Of a DNA stretch of 64,000 nt, positions 45,827-55,250 are shown in pieces (the stretch's first letter is position 1; each line of letters starts with the position of its first letter). The translations under genes were made by a program, and so were the position numbers. The DNA comes from G963555815 sp965249615 [NCBI: bacterium]. GTDB lineage: Bacteria > UBA8248 > JACPRG01. The notes below the pieces were generated by a model. It was not told the DNA's origin, ran no database searches, and saw nothing but the letters and a program-made list of their open reading frames with translations. Location of the stretch: the NCBI GenBank assembly GCA_965249615.1, contig CBDFMI010000004.1, positions 186,001 to 250,000 on the forward strand. The letters are read 5' to 3'.

Positions 45827-47527
45827 ATGCCTTCTCAAGCAGGTACCGCCGTGGAGACGAAAACCACCTTTGAGATTCTTCTAGACCTCTTCCACCAAAG
45901 CGTCGACCGCTTCTCCGACCGGGTGGCGTTCCAGCGAGAGGTGGGGGGGGGCCTTAGGACCTTCACCTACAGAGAGGTGGGCCGCAGAGCCCAGGGGGTT
46001 GCCCATCAGCTCTTGCGCCTTGGGATTGGCCAGGGCGAGCGGGTCGGCATCCTCTCTGAGAACCGGCCTGAGTGGGGAATCTCTTTCTTCGGCATCCTCC
46101 TCGCAGGGGGGATCGTCGTCCCCCTGGACATTCGGCTCAAGGCGGCGGAGGTGGAGAACATCCTGAAGCGTTCAGGGGCCCGGGCCGCTTTCGCGGGCGA
46201 GGGGGGACAAAAAACTTTGGAGGAGGTGAGGAAAGGACTTCCCAGCCTTCAGCACATCCTTTCCATGCAGGTCCCGGACTTCGCCCCGGAGACGGCGGAG
46301 ACCCCCCAAGTACAAAAAGTACAAAAGCCCTCGCCCGACGATTTGGCCATCTTGGCCTTCTCCTCCGGGACGACAGGACAGCCCAAGGGCGTGATGCTGA
46401 CCCACGGGAATCTCGCCAGCAATGTGGCGGCGATCCTCTCCATCGCGGTCCACGAGAGACGCGATGTCCTTCTCTCCGTCCTTCCCCTCCACCATCTTTT
46501 CGAGTGCACCGGAGGTTTCCTCGCCCCCTTCGCCAAGGGCTGCACTGTCCATTACCTCGACTCCATTACACCCAGGGCCATCTCAGCGGCACTCTCAGAA
46601 CGGGGGATCACCATCAGCCCTCTCGTTCCGGCCCTCCTTCGCCTTTTTCACAAGAACATCTTCTCCACAATCGAGCGGTCATCTGCCTTGAGGCGTGCTC
46701 TCTTCCGCAGCCTTTTCTCCGTAGCCTCTTTTTCTCAGGGCCTGGGCCTCCCCCTGGGGCGCTTCTTGTTTCCGCAGATACGACGCCGCTTTGGCCGGCA
46801 GTTTCGCTTCTTTGTGAGCGGCGGGGCGGCCCTTGAGCCCGCGATCCATCGGGACCTAAAAATCCTCGGTCTTGAGGTCCTCCAGGGCTACGGCCTCACG
46901 GAGACATCGCCCATCACCCACGTAAACCGCCCAGGGGGGAGCAAGATAGGGACCGTGGGTCCTCCCATCCCCGGCGTAGAAGTCCGTCTTGAGCCCGTCG
47001 ACGGGGCCGAGGCTGGAGAGGGCGAGGTCGTTATCCGGGGGCCAAACGTCATGAAGGGTTACTACGAGGCCCCGGAGATGACGGCCAAGGTTCTGAAGGA
47101 CGGCTGGTTTTACACAGGGGACATTGGTCGCCTCGATGAGGACGGGCACCTCGTGATCTGCGGTCGATCGAAAAATGTCATCGTTTCCGAAGCAGGGAAA
47201 AACATCTATCCCGAGGAGGTGGAAGAGGAGATTCTGAAGAGCGCTTATGTCAAGGAGGTCTGCGTCCTCGGGAAGAAGAGTCCGAAGGGGGGAGAGGCGG
47301 TCTTCGCCGTCATCGTTCCCGATGAGGAGGCATTCAAGGAAAAAGGGGGAGGTCAGGAGAGGGAGGTTTTGGGACAAGAAGTGAAAAAGGCCTCCTCCCG
47401 TCTTGCCGACTATAAGCGCGTCGAAGATTTTGTCGTGGTCATGGAAGAACTCCCCAAGACGACGACCCTCAAGCACAAGCGCCGGGAGATCATCGATCTC
47501 CTTCGGCAAAAGGGGTTTTGGGGATGA
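45827..47527 (+). CDS. AMP-dependent acyl-CoA synthetase (long-chain fatty-acid-CoA ligase type)
   Basis: The 566-residue enzyme activates a carboxylate as acyl-AMP and transfers it to CoA. It has the P-loop ILAFSSGTTGQPKGVMLTHGN, the A5 motif GYGLTETSP, the A7 aspartate in YTGDIGRLDEDGHLVICGR and A8 SKNVIVSEAGKNIYPEEVE. The C-terminal lysine region is LPKTTTLKHKRREI, where the catalytic Lys precedes the final helix. Length and motif order are typical of medium/long-chain FadD-like enzymes. It stands alone upstream of a small exported protein gene. Confidence 0.88.
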   Translation: MPSQAGTAVETKTTFEILLDLFHQSVDRFSDRVAFQREVGGGLRTFTYREVGRRAQGVAHQLLRLGIGQGERVGILSENRPEWGISFFGILLAGGIVVPLDIRLKAAEVENILKRSGARAAFAGEGGQKTLEEVRKGLPSLQHILSMQVPDFAPETAETPQVQKVQKPSPDDLAILAFSSGTTGQPKGVMLTHGNLASNVAAILSIAVHERRDVLLSVLPLHHLFECTGGFLAPFAKGCTVHYLDSITPRAISAALSERGITISPLVPALLRLFHKNIFSTIERSSALRRALFRSLFSVASFSQGLGLPLGRFLFPQIRRRFGRQFRFFVSGGAALEPAIHRDLKILGLEVLQGYGLTETSPITHVNRPGGSKIGTVGPPIPGVEVRLEPVDGAEAGEGEVVIRGPNVMKGYYEAPEMTAKVLKDGWFYTGDIGRLDEDGHLVICGRSKNVIVSEAGKNIYPEEVEEEILKSAYVKEVCVLGKKSPKGGEAVFAVIVPDEEAFKEKGGGQEREVLGQEVKKASSRLADYKRVEDFVVVMEELPKTTTLKHKRREIIDLLRQKGFWG

Positions 47528-47574
47528 CGGAGTCCTTTCAGCCCGGCCAACCGAAGGTTTGAAAAGGTGAGAAG

Positions 47575-47937
47575 ATGAGACAGATCCTCTTTGTGCTGCT
47601 GGCGGTTTCTCTTCTCGTTTTTGGACTCACGAGAGAAGGGGAGGGCGAAACGAAGGAGTTCACGGGTTGCATTAATGCGATCAATTTCAATCTGGGTCCG
47701 GAGGCAACCCGGATCATCGTCCAAGTGGGTTCGAATTCGCTTTGGCTGCAACGCGACGGGATAACGGTGGGAGGAGGGGCGCCCTATTTGACCTACGCCC
47801 AGGCGGCCGCCCTGGAGCCCATCCTGGCCACCTTGCGGGCCGGCGCGGCGGCCAGGGTGAAGGCGTTTGTCCGGTGGGATGATTCCACTGACCTGGTCCA
47901 CGTCGTCCAGGTACTCTTCAATTCTCCCTGCGGCTAA
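47575..47937 (+). CDS. Small exported protein of unknown function
   Basis: The 120-residue product has a signal peptide (MRQILFVLLAVSLLVFGLTREGEG) and a ~95-residue mature part beginning KEFTGCINAINFNLG with two cysteines (the second near the C-terminus, FNSPCG) that could form a disulfide. I do not recognise a family. ATG 47575 has AAAAGGTGAGAAG upstream. It follows the acyl-CoA synthetase by 47 bases and may be co-transcribed. Confidence 0.55.
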   Translation: MRQILFVLLAVSLLVFGLTREGEGETKEFTGCINAINFNLGPEATRIIVQVGSNSLWLQRDGITVGGGAPYLTYAQAAALEPILATLRAGAAARVKAFVRWDDSTDLVHVVQVLFNSPCG

Positions 47938-47969
47938 GACCGGACAATCCCGTTTCTGCTTTCTAGTTT

Positions 47970-48422
47970 CTAAGGCTTTGCTCGGGAGGCCAGGGACTCG
48001 TAGCTCACACCTTCGGCATTTTCCATGCTCACGGGAAGGCCGAGCTCCTGCCATCCCTGGGCCACCAGCTGGCCGGTATTGTCCCGAAGCCCCCCAAACC
48101 CTCCCCACACGTTACAGACGCTCTGATAGCCCGCCTCGGCCAGGATCTCAGCCGCCTTCTGGGAGCGCATCCCCACCTGGCAGCCTATGGCAAGCCGGGC
48201 CTCTTTGGGGAAGTTAGCCTCGGCCACCTTGAGAAAGTCAGGGTTTGGCACCATCCCTCCCTGGGCCTCATCAAGGTGGAGGAGGGGGATATTCACGGCC
48301 CCTTCAGGATGCCCGGCGGTGAATTCCGGGATGGAGCGGACGTCGATGTAGGCATAGGCCTCTGGGCCTGTCATCAGGTCCCGGGCCTCCGGCGGAGAGA
48401 CCTTCTTTATCTCCATTTTCAA
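47970..48422 (-). CDS. Rhodanese-like domain protein
   Basis: The 150-residue single-domain protein has the start segment YIDVRSIPEFTAGHPEGAVNIPLLHLD and an active-site loop CQVGMRSQKAAEIL, the CxxGxRS pattern of catalytically active rhodaneses, then GYQSVCNVWGGFGGLRDN. It transfers sulfane sulfur, and in some organisms related proteins handle selenium, which is notable given selD 2.4 kb away. There is no signal peptide, so it is cytoplasmic. Confidence 0.85.
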   Translation of the reverse strand: MKMEIKKVSPPEARDLMTGPEAYAYIDVRSIPEFTAGHPEGAVNIPLLHLDEAQGGMVPNPDFLKVAEANFPKEARLAIGCQVGMRSQKAAEILAEAGYQSVCNVWGGFGGLRDNTGQLVAQGWQELGLPVSMENAEGVSYESLASRAKP

Positions 48423-48650
48423 GCCTCCTTATCAGTGGGTTCTAAAAGTATACCAATTCCGGGCTCGAGCTCAAGGGTGATGGGCCCTGTTCTAGTGAGC
48501 CCTGATAGCGGTGAAGGCGTCCTTAACCCTTGGACAATGATTTAGCCGCCAGATCAAGTATAATGGCGCGGCACATTTAGTCCTGGCCGCAGGGAAGAAA
48601 CGGGTCTGTGGATGACAGGGAAGGGTGGATACGCCCCGGGAGGGATTTCG

Positions 48651-48887
48651 ATGAGGGGACGTTTTTGGATCGCAGCTTCGGTGGCCCTTGGCCTCTTCGT
48701 GGGGGGCTGTGCCGCCGGGGGGGTTGAGAGACTGAAACAGGAATACGAGCCTGTGACTAAGAAAGAGCAACAAATCCTCGATAGCCTTTACAGCCAGATG
48801 ACCCCCGTCCAGCGCGATCGCTATCTCTCACTGCCCACCAAGGTCCAGCGGCGGGAGTACCTGAGGGCCCTCGGTATCCATCGATAG
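48651..48887 (+). CDS. Small lipoprotein
   Basis: The 78-residue product has a lipobox (ALGLFVGGC-AA) at residues ~12-20 and a mature part rich in charged residues (EYEPVTKKEQQILDSLYSQM, VQRDRYLSLPTKVQRREYL). I start at ATG 48651 since the in-frame ATG at 48612 would put a polar tail in front of the signal. Function unknown. Confidence 0.6.
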   Translation: MRGRFWIAASVALGLFVGGCAAGGVERLKQEYEPVTKKEQQILDSLYSQMTPVQRDRYLSLPTKVQRREYLRALGIHR

Positions 48888-49068
48888 CCCAGCGAGCAAT
48901 GGGGGGATAGATAAGAGGAGTCTTGGGATCGCAGCGATATGACTTGCCGTCGCCGTGAAAGTTGCGGATGGAGCGGGGTTGACCGAAGGGTGTCTAAAGA
49001 GTGTATAAAACGTTTACACTGCTGCTTATCGTGGCGGTCGGCTTTGTGCCGAAAGGAGCTTTAAGGGC

Positions 49069-49167
49069 ATGGGTAGCGTTGTTAAAAAAAGAAAGAAAAA
49101 GATGCGTAAGCACAAGCACAAAAAGCTTGTAGCCCGCACTCGCCACAAACGCCGACGCGGAAAATAA
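49069..49167 (+). CDS. bS22-like / AURKAIP1-COX24 domain small basic protein
   Basis: A 32-residue, extremely basic peptide beginning MGSVVKKRKKKMRKHKHKKL and ending in RHKRRRGK. It matches the tiny AURKAIP1/COX24-domain proteins known as bS22 in mycobacterial ribosomes and homologous to mitochondrial mS38, which sit on the small subunit near helix 44. AGGAG lies 11 bases before the ATG. It is too short for normal gene callers and stands alone between the lipoprotein and the glycosyltransferase. Confidence 0.85.
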   Translation: MGSVVKKRKKKMRKHKHKKLVARTRHKRRRGK

Positions 49168-49257
49168 GAAGGAAACCCCCGCTGGGCGTCTAAGACCCAA
49201 GAACATCTTCCGTTCTCCATTTCTCTATCGCGGATCTCTTTTTCGTGATCGTTCGGG

Positions 49258-50636
49258 TCAGCGGATTTTTTGGGCCATGAGGGAGGCGAGGGCCTTGGCG
49301 GCCTCGGAGAAACTCATGGCCTCTGCGGCCCGTCGGGCGTGTGGCCCCATCCGACGAAGCAGCTCCCGATCCCTTACCATTCGCTTCAAGACCCCCAAGA
49401 GCCGGGAGGCGGCCCCCGGGCCTCTCAGATTCACGATCTCTCCGTACTCTGGCCCCAGGATCTCTCGCACGCCATAATGGTCGCTGGATAGGACCGGAAG
49501 CCCCGCCCGAAGGGCCTCCACCAAGGTGAGCCCGTAGCTCTCATGTCGGGAGGGAAAGACGTAGAGGTGGGCAAGGGCGAAGAAAGCCCCTTTTCGGGCG
49601 CCCGTTACATGGCCCGGAAAGTCCACTCGAACCCGCTTCAGACGACGGGCCTGTCGAAGGAGTTTTTGTTGGTATTTCTTGCCTTGCATGAAGGCCGCGT
49701 CTCCGCAGATAAATAGCCGAAGATCTTTGGGGGGTTCTTCCAGCTCCCACATCCTGAGGGCCTCAAGGAGGAGGTCGATCCCTTTCTCCGGCGAGAGCCG
49801 GCTCAGGGTGAGGAGAACCGTCTCGTCGGGACGGACCCCGTAGCGCCTTCGGAGGCCCAGCGTCTCTTCTTCAATCACCTCTCGAGAAATCCCATCGTCC
49901 CAGCTGCCCCAGGGGATGACGGCCAGTTTCTGCTGAACGTCGTCTCCGTAGCAGCCCCTCAGTGTTTCCGCCACTTCTTGTGAGGGGAGGATGATTCGAG
50001 AGGAAGTTTCAATACATTCCCGCTGTTTTTCAAAGACGAGGCGGAAGATGTCCGGCAGAAGACGGGCCAGGCCCGTCTTCTGCAATCCCCGGTGAAGCTG
50101 GACGAGGCGCCTTGGCCCAAAAACCTCGCCCAGGTACATTCGGGAGAAAAAGTCCACCACGTCCACGTGGAAGATGGTGAAAATCCGGTAGCCCATCTGG
50201 GCGATGCTCCTAAAACTTCCGCCCTCGGCCACATCGTTGCTGAGGAGCATATTTTCGTCGGGTCCTTTTGGCGGGCTTCTTGTCTCAGGAATTCCGTGAT
50301 AGCCCCCTCGAACCGGCGGCAGAAACGGGCGTAGGCTCTCTCGGAGAGGTGGACGAGATCTTTGCCCCGGGCCCCCTCATGCAGGACGGGAAGTCTCACG
50401 TAACGAAGACGCTTGAAAGATTTATATCCGGCTCCGCTCCCTGGACCAATGACCGTGAGAGCGATGCGTTCATCTTCCGACCATTCGCGGATGAGGGCGT
50501 CGCAGACGGCCGCCCCCCCTCCAAGGGCAACCCCTTCAGCCAAAAACCCTCCGTGGGCCGCCGCATAGATGACCTGAAGCTGGGCCTTCGTAGGGGGGAA
50601 AGCGGGGAATCCGGGTTCGGCCTGCGCCTTCTGCAT
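49258..50636 (-). CDS. GT4 family glycosyltransferase (frameshifted at ~50253)
   Basis: The N-terminal part (QVIYAAAHGGFLAEGVALGGG) forms the acceptor domain; a one-base shift at the AAAA run (complement of 50252-50255) joins DPTK to MLLSNDVAEGG. The C-terminal domain has the donor motifs LLTLSRLSPEKGIDLLLEAL, DFPGHVTGARKGAFFALAHLYVFPSRHESYGLTLVEAL with the EX7E pair, and PVLSSDHYGVREIL. It is a retaining NDP-sugar transferase of the glycogen synthase/GT4 fold. ATG 50636 is chosen; GTG 50711 is possible. It is probably intact in the organism. Confidence 0.72.
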
Positions 50637-50843
50637 TTTCGCTTCTTGCCTCTGAGTGATTTCGCCCTGTCCGGGTCCATTTTGTCGTAGGGGCCGGAGG
50701 GGGTCAATCACACGGACATCTCAAGTGACACGCCCACTGCGCCACCCCCACCTCCATAGACTTGCCACCCCCCCCTCCATGGAATAAATTGGGGTCAGGC
50801 GAAACCGGCCCTCGGACAGGTCTTTAGCCCTTGAAAGGCATGA

Positions 50844-51500
50844 ATGCCGAGACTTTACGCAGTTGGCGATATCCACGGTTGTCTCACCCACCTAACAAGG
50901 CTCGTTGAGAAGGTTCCCTTTGATCCTGAGGACACCATTGTCTTCATCGGGGATTACATCGACCGGGGGGAAGATTCCAAGGGAACCGTGGAATTCCTCC
51001 TTCACTTTCGTGAGGAGTACCCTGGGAGCATTTTTTTGCGGGGAAATCACGAAGATATGTTCGAGGACCATCTATTCCAGCAGAACCGATACCAGCGGGA
51101 GGTCTACCTGATGAACGGGGGATCCGAGACCCTTCAGGCCTATGGGCTTGACCCCTGGCGTCCCATTCGCCCCCAGGATTTCCCCTCTGATCATCTAGAA
51201 TTTCTGCGAAATACTGAGTTCATGTATCAACAAGATGGTTTTCTCTTCGTCCACGCGGGCCTTCGGTCGGACCTCCCCCTGGAAGATCAGGATCGGATGG
51301 CCCTCCTTTGGGTCCGACAAGAATTCTTTGAACGGGAGCACCCCTTTGGAGTTACTGTGGTCTTTGGCCATACCCCGCTTCGCGACATCTTCAAAAATCT
51401 GCCTTTCGCCATCGGGATCGACACCGGGGCAGTTTTTGGGGGGCAGCTTACTTGCGTCGAGCTGGCCGGCGGGGACATTCAAACTGTCTACCAGACCTGA
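50844..51500 (+). CDS. PPP-family serine/threonine phosphatase / diadenosine tetraphosphatase-like
   Basis: The 218-residue protein has the full metallophosphatase set: AVGDIHGCL, IGDYIDRGEDS, LRGNHEDMF, LFVHAGLR and VVFGHTPLRD, arranged as in bacterial PrpA/PrpE-type enzymes. It hydrolyses phosphoproteins or nucleoside polyphosphates with two metal ions. A start at ATG 50844 gives the usual N-terminus. It is followed after 45 bases by RNase R on the same strand. Confidence 0.85.
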   Translation: MPRLYAVGDIHGCLTHLTRLVEKVPFDPEDTIVFIGDYIDRGEDSKGTVEFLLHFREEYPGSIFLRGNHEDMFEDHLFQQNRYQREVYLMNGGSETLQAYGLDPWRPIRPQDFPSDHLEFLRNTEFMYQQDGFLFVHAGLRSDLPLEDQDRMALLWVRQEFFEREHPFGVTVVFGHTPLRDIFKNLPFAIGIDTGAVFGGQLTCVELAGGDIQTVYQT

Positions 51501-51545
51501 GGTGTTCGTGAGCCCAAGACCCCCTGAGCGCTTTCAAGTTTTCCG

Positions 51546-53810
51546 ATGTCCATGACCTCTAAAAACCTCAAGACGTATCTGAGGGACATCTCGCCCCGGA
51601 CGGCCAGTCTGCGGGAGATCATTCGGCACCTTGGCATCTCCGAGGCCGAACGGCCGAAGTTCCGACGACGAATTCGAGAGATGGCTCAAGAAGGAGAGAT
51701 TCTTCGGACACGCGGGCGGTATAGCGTCCCTGACTCTCAGTCCCTCGTGACCGGGAGCCTCCAGGCCCACCCCGACGGCTATGCCTTCCTCGCGCCCGAA
51801 GAGGGCGGGCCGGATCTCTTTATCGGGCCCGGTGCCCGCCTGGGCGCCCTCCACGGCGACCGGGTCTCCGTCCGCTCACGAACCGGCCGAAAAGGCCGCG
51901 AAGGTGCGGTGGTCCAGATTCTCGAGCGGGCGCGTTCGGAGATCGTGGGACAGATCGCCGTGGAAAGGGGACGCCCCCACCTCGTCCCCCTGGATAAGCG
52001 CGTGGGCCCGGCCATTGGGATCGTGAAAGGGGGGGAGGGAGGCGCAAGAAACGGTGAGATGGCCGTCTTGCACATCACCCATTACCCCAAGGGCCGAATC
52101 CCCGCCCGGGGCAAGGTGGTCCGTGTCATCGGCCCCCCAGATGTCCTCGAGGCCGAGGTCGATATGGTGGCGACTCAATTCGACCTCGCCCAAGAGTTTC
52201 CAAAGAAGGTTGTTGACGAGGTGTCCCGCCTGTCGGCTCCGGGACCGTCCGAAATTCGGTCGCGCGAGGACCTGCGAGATCGCCTCATGGTGACCATCGA
52301 TGGGGGGACCGCTTGGGATTTTGACGATGCCGTCTCTCTCGAGAGAATCTCAAAGCCGCTGCAGGGATTTCGGCTTGGGGTCCACATCGCCGACGTCTCC
52401 CACTACGTTCGAAAGGGGGGTGCCTTGGACCTCGAGGCGAGGGGTCGGGGGACGAGCGTCTATTTCCCCGGACAAGCCCTCCCCATGCTCCCTCCGCGTC
52501 TCAGCGCGGACCTGGCAAGCCTTCTTCCGGAAAAAAACCGCCTCGCCCTGTCGGTCTTCATCGATTACTCCCGCAAAGGAGAGCGCCTGGGCTACAGACT
52601 TTCAGAAAGTGTCGTCCGGGTCCGCCACCGCCTCACTTACGAGGGGGTGGCCCGGTTCCTCGCCGGGGAGCCCCCCAGCGATTTCCCCCGCGACAAGGCG
52701 CTCGGCGGTGTCCTGAGGGACATGGCAGACCTGGCGGCTCGCCTCAGGGAGCGACGCATCGCTCAGGGCAGTCTGGATTTCGAGATCCCCCAGGCAGAGG
52801 TCCTTGTCGATGAAAAGGGTCGAGTGCAGGGCGTTCGGCGCGCCCCGAGGACTGAGGCCGGGCACATCATCGAGGATTTTATGTTGGCGGCGAACCAGAC
52901 CGTAGCGGAGTACCTGGAGGGACTGAAAATTCCTGCTTTATACCGAGTCCACGAGCCCCCCGGCCCCGAGGACCTGGAAGAGGCGGAACTCGTCCTCCAC
53001 AACCTCGGCTATCGCGTCCCGGGGCTCAAGTCGAAACCGTCTGAGGCCATTCGAACGGCCCTTGAGATCGCGAGAGGAAAGCCTGAGGAGCCCCTCGTCC
53101 ACATGGCCCTCCTCCGGGCGATGAAGCTCGCCCGCTACGCCGATGAAAATCTTGGCCACTTCGGTCTTCACTTCTCCCACTACACCCACTTCACCTCCCC
53201 TATCCGCCGCTATCCGGACCTCGTGGTCCACCGCCTCCTGCGGCTCTCGGGCCTTGGACAAGGACGAAAAAGCCCTCGACGCCGGCCGGACACCCTTGCC
53301 GGAGAAGTGGCGACCATCGCCCTGGAGAGTTCCGAGAGGGAGAGAAACGCCGAAGCGGCTGCGAGGGCCATGGTGGACTATAAACGGGCGAGGTTCATGG
53401 AGAAGAGGGTGGGGGAGGTTTTTAAGGGGGCGGTGAGCGGCATAGTCTCCTCAGGCTTCTTTGTCTCCCTGGATGACCCCTTTGTGGAGGGTTTTGTCCG
53501 GGTTCGGAATCTTGAGGATGACCATTACGTCTTTGACGCGGGGACACAATCTCTCACAGGGCGGCGGGGACAAAAGACCTTTCGGATGGGAGACCGGGTG
53601 ACCATCCGAGTGGCCCGGGTGGACGCCTTGAGGCGTGAGATCGACTTTGAGCTTTTGAAGAGCCCTGCTGCGTCAGGCGCTCGCCGGAAAGGGAAAGAAA
53701 CCTCTTCAAGACCCCGTCGGGGAAAACGCGGACAGAAGGGGACTTTTCATCCATCTCGCCGGAAAAAGCGCCCCACCTCTCGACGCCCTTCGAGCAGGAG
53801 GGGGAGATGA
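51546..53810 (+). CDS. rnr: Ribonuclease R
   Basis: The 754-residue exonuclease contains an N-terminal helix-turn-helix-like region and cold-shock domains, the catalytic RNB domain (TIDGGTAWDFDDAVSLE with metal-binding aspartates, and later HFTSPIRRYPDLVVHRLL), an S1 domain (GEVFKGAVSGIVSSGFFVSL) and a long Lys/Arg-rich tail of ~40 residues. RNase R degrades structured RNA and, with SmpB and tmRNA, non-stop mRNAs. smpB and ssrA follow immediately, an arrangement found in many bacteria that links the three functionally. Confidence 0.93.
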   Translation: MSMTSKNLKTYLRDISPRTASLREIIRHLGISEAERPKFRRRIREMAQEGEILRTRGRYSVPDSQSLVTGSLQAHPDGYAFLAPEEGGPDLFIGPGARLGALHGDRVSVRSRTGRKGREGAVVQILERARSEIVGQIAVERGRPHLVPLDKRVGPAIGIVKGGEGGARNGEMAVLHITHYPKGRIPARGKVVRVIGPPDVLEAEVDMVATQFDLAQEFPKKVVDEVSRLSAPGPSEIRSREDLRDRLMVTIDGGTAWDFDDAVSLERISKPLQGFRLGVHIADVSHYVRKGGALDLEARGRGTSVYFPGQALPMLPPRLSADLASLLPEKNRLALSVFIDYSRKGERLGYRLSESVVRVRHRLTYEGVARFLAGEPPSDFPRDKALGGVLRDMADLAARLRERRIAQGSLDFEIPQAEVLVDEKGRVQGVRRAPRTEAGHIIEDFMLAANQTVAEYLEGLKIPALYRVHEPPGPEDLEEAELVLHNLGYRVPGLKSKPSEAIRTALEIARGKPEEPLVHMALLRAMKLARYADENLGHFGLHFSHYTHFTSPIRRYPDLVVHRLLRLSGLGQGRKSPRRRPDTLAGEVATIALESSERERNAEAAARAMVDYKRARFMEKRVGEVFKGAVSGIVSSGFFVSLDDPFVEGFVRVRNLEDDHYVFDAGTQSLTGRRGQKTFRMGDRVTIRVARVDALRREIDFELLKSPAASGARRKGKETSSRPRRGKRGQKGTFHPSRRKKRPTSRRPSSRRGR

Positions 53811-53915
53811 AGAGCGGGGCTCACGGCGGGGACATCAATCTCGGATGACACTCTCCATTTAAAAAATTGAAAAACCCCCCGGATATCCCTATGTTTTCTA
53901 GGGGTGGTGAATAAA

Positions 53916-54380
53916 ATGGCACGAGGACAGAAGCTCATCTGTATGAATAAGAAGGCCTTCCACGACTACCACGTGGAGGAGTCCATCGAGGCGGGAATTG
54001 CCCTGCGGGGGACGGAGGTCAAATCCCTCCGCGCGCGGCGGGCCCACCTCAAGGACAGCTACGCCGAGCCTGTGGGGGATGAGATCTTCCTCGTCGGCGT
54101 CTACATCGCCCCCTATGAAGGGGGAAGCTATAATAACCATGACCCGGAGCGCCGGCGAAAGCTTCTCCTCCACCGAAGCCAGATCAGGCGTCTTGCCGGG
54201 AGAGTGGCGGAGAGGGGTTTCACACTCGTTCCATTGAAGATGTATTTCAGTCGTGGGCGTGCCAAGGTAGAGATAGCCATCGCCAAGGGGAAGCACACCT
54301 ACGACAAGCGGGAAACCTTGAAGCGAAAGGAGGCTGCGAGGGAAGTGGAGCGGGCCTTCAAGGAGAGCGGGAGACGCTAG
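53916..54380 (+). CDS. smpB: SsrA-binding protein
   Basis: The 154-residue protein binds tmRNA and delivers it to stalled ribosomes. It shows KKAFHDYHVEESIEAGIALRGTEVKSLRA, LKDSYAEPVGDEIFLVGVYIAPYEGGSYNNHDPERRRKLL and the tail KGKHTYDKRETLKRKEA of the family. ATG 53916 fits the usual MARGxK start; the in-frame GTG 53904 is less likely. The gene ends 23 bases before ssrA. Confidence 0.95.
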   Translation: MARGQKLICMNKKAFHDYHVEESIEAGIALRGTEVKSLRARRAHLKDSYAEPVGDEIFLVGVYIAPYEGGSYNNHDPERRRKLLLHRSQIRRLAGRVAERGFTLVPLKMYFSRGRAKVEIAIAKGKHTYDKRETLKRKEAAREVERAFKESGRR

Positions 54381-54403
54381 CGCTCTCTTCCTCGGAGATT
54401 CAA

Positions 54404-54762
54404 GGGGGCGACCTGGTTTCGACGGGGGTACTGGAAGTCCGGGCTGCATGCCGAGGTGCCGTTGGCTCGTAAAACAAACGGCAAACTAATAACTGCCGAC
54501 GCAGAGTTGGCTCTCGCCGCTTAATAAGCGGTGGGCGCCCTGCCAGTCCGAGCCCGTAGGGTTGGATTAGGGTGTCATAAAATCGGGATAGCCCAAGGGG
54601 CTGGGCCTCGGGGCCCTTCGGGTGAAACTAAACCGCAGGATAGCCTCTCTTCTATCCCCGCCGGGGGAGCTGAGAGGGGCGAAATAAAAATCCCGGCTAA
54701 GCGTGTAGATGCCCGAGACTGAAGACCTTCGGACGGGGGTTCGATTCCCCCCGCCTCCACCA
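54404..54762 (+). ncRNA. ssrA: tmRNA
   Basis: The RNA starts GGGGGCG, which pairs with CGCCTCC before ACCA at 54756-54762, and has the T-arm GGTTCGATTCC. An open tag frame GCC GAC GCA GAG TTG GCT CTC GCC GCT TAA TAA lies at 54495-54527, giving a tag ending ALAA as in other bacteria (probable tag (A)ADAELALAA; the resume codon is inferred). It is one-piece and 359 nt long. Confidence 0.95.
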
Positions 54763-54774
54763 TTTCTTGATGCC

Positions 54775-54806
54775 CCCTGGCTTGCTCCGCAAGGTGAAAG
54801 CCAGGG
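54775..54806 (+). terminator. Possible hairpin terminator after ssrA
   Basis: CCCTGGCTT at 54775 and AAGCCAGGG at 54798 form a 9-bp stem 12 bases after the CCA end; the following bases are only weakly T-rich (GGTTTTG). Confidence 0.4.
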
Positions 54807-54886
54807 AAGGAGCGGTTTTGACTCAGGTTCTTCAAGGAGCTATAGCGAGAGTCGCGCGATTTTTGAAATAACACCTCTTTATTTTT

Positions 54887-54910
54887 GAAAGCGGGGGAGC
54901 CCCCGCTTTC
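54887..54910. repeat. 24-bp perfect palindrome
   Basis: GAAAGCGGGGG and CCCCCGCTTTC flank a two-base centre. It may form a bidirectional hairpin in the 488-base gene-free stretch 54763-55250; no U-tail follows on the plus strand. Confidence 0.5.
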
Positions 54911-54949
54911 ACCTTCCCAAAAACTTCTAAAACCGACCGGAGAAACGGC

Positions 54950-54978
54950 TTGACAGGGAAAGAATAGGTGCATATACT
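54950..54978 (+). promoter_or_regulatory. Sigma70-type promoter of the selenoprotein genes
   Basis: TTGACA at 54950 and TATACT at 54973 have a 17-bp spacer, close to consensus. It would give a ~265-nt leader before the GTG at 55251, with a GGCTTGG/CCAAGCC hairpin at 55193-55217 and GAGGAGG as ribosome site. Confidence 0.72.
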
Positions 54979-55250
54979 CTTTCGCATGAGGAGAATCAAG
55001 GGGTTTAGCAGTGAAGAAGGGCTGAAGAGCCCGGTCTCGACCCACCGGTGATGAATGTGGAACGTTTTTAGAAACAAGCTGTTGGGCCGGCCTACGTTGG
55101 GGTTTGGCCTTCCATAATGGGCTTGACAGCCGGAGGGCAACAGGATTAACGTTAGCGCATACAGTCAACGGTGTCGGGAACATCTCTGGCAGGGCTTGGG
55201 AACGTCTTTGCCAAGCCTAGATGGGAGAAACCTGTAGAGGAGGGCAGCGC

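Noticed and set aside
54575-55183. 202-residue frame on the minus strand
   Set aside because: It lies over tmRNA and the leader region, has no family features and atypical composition.
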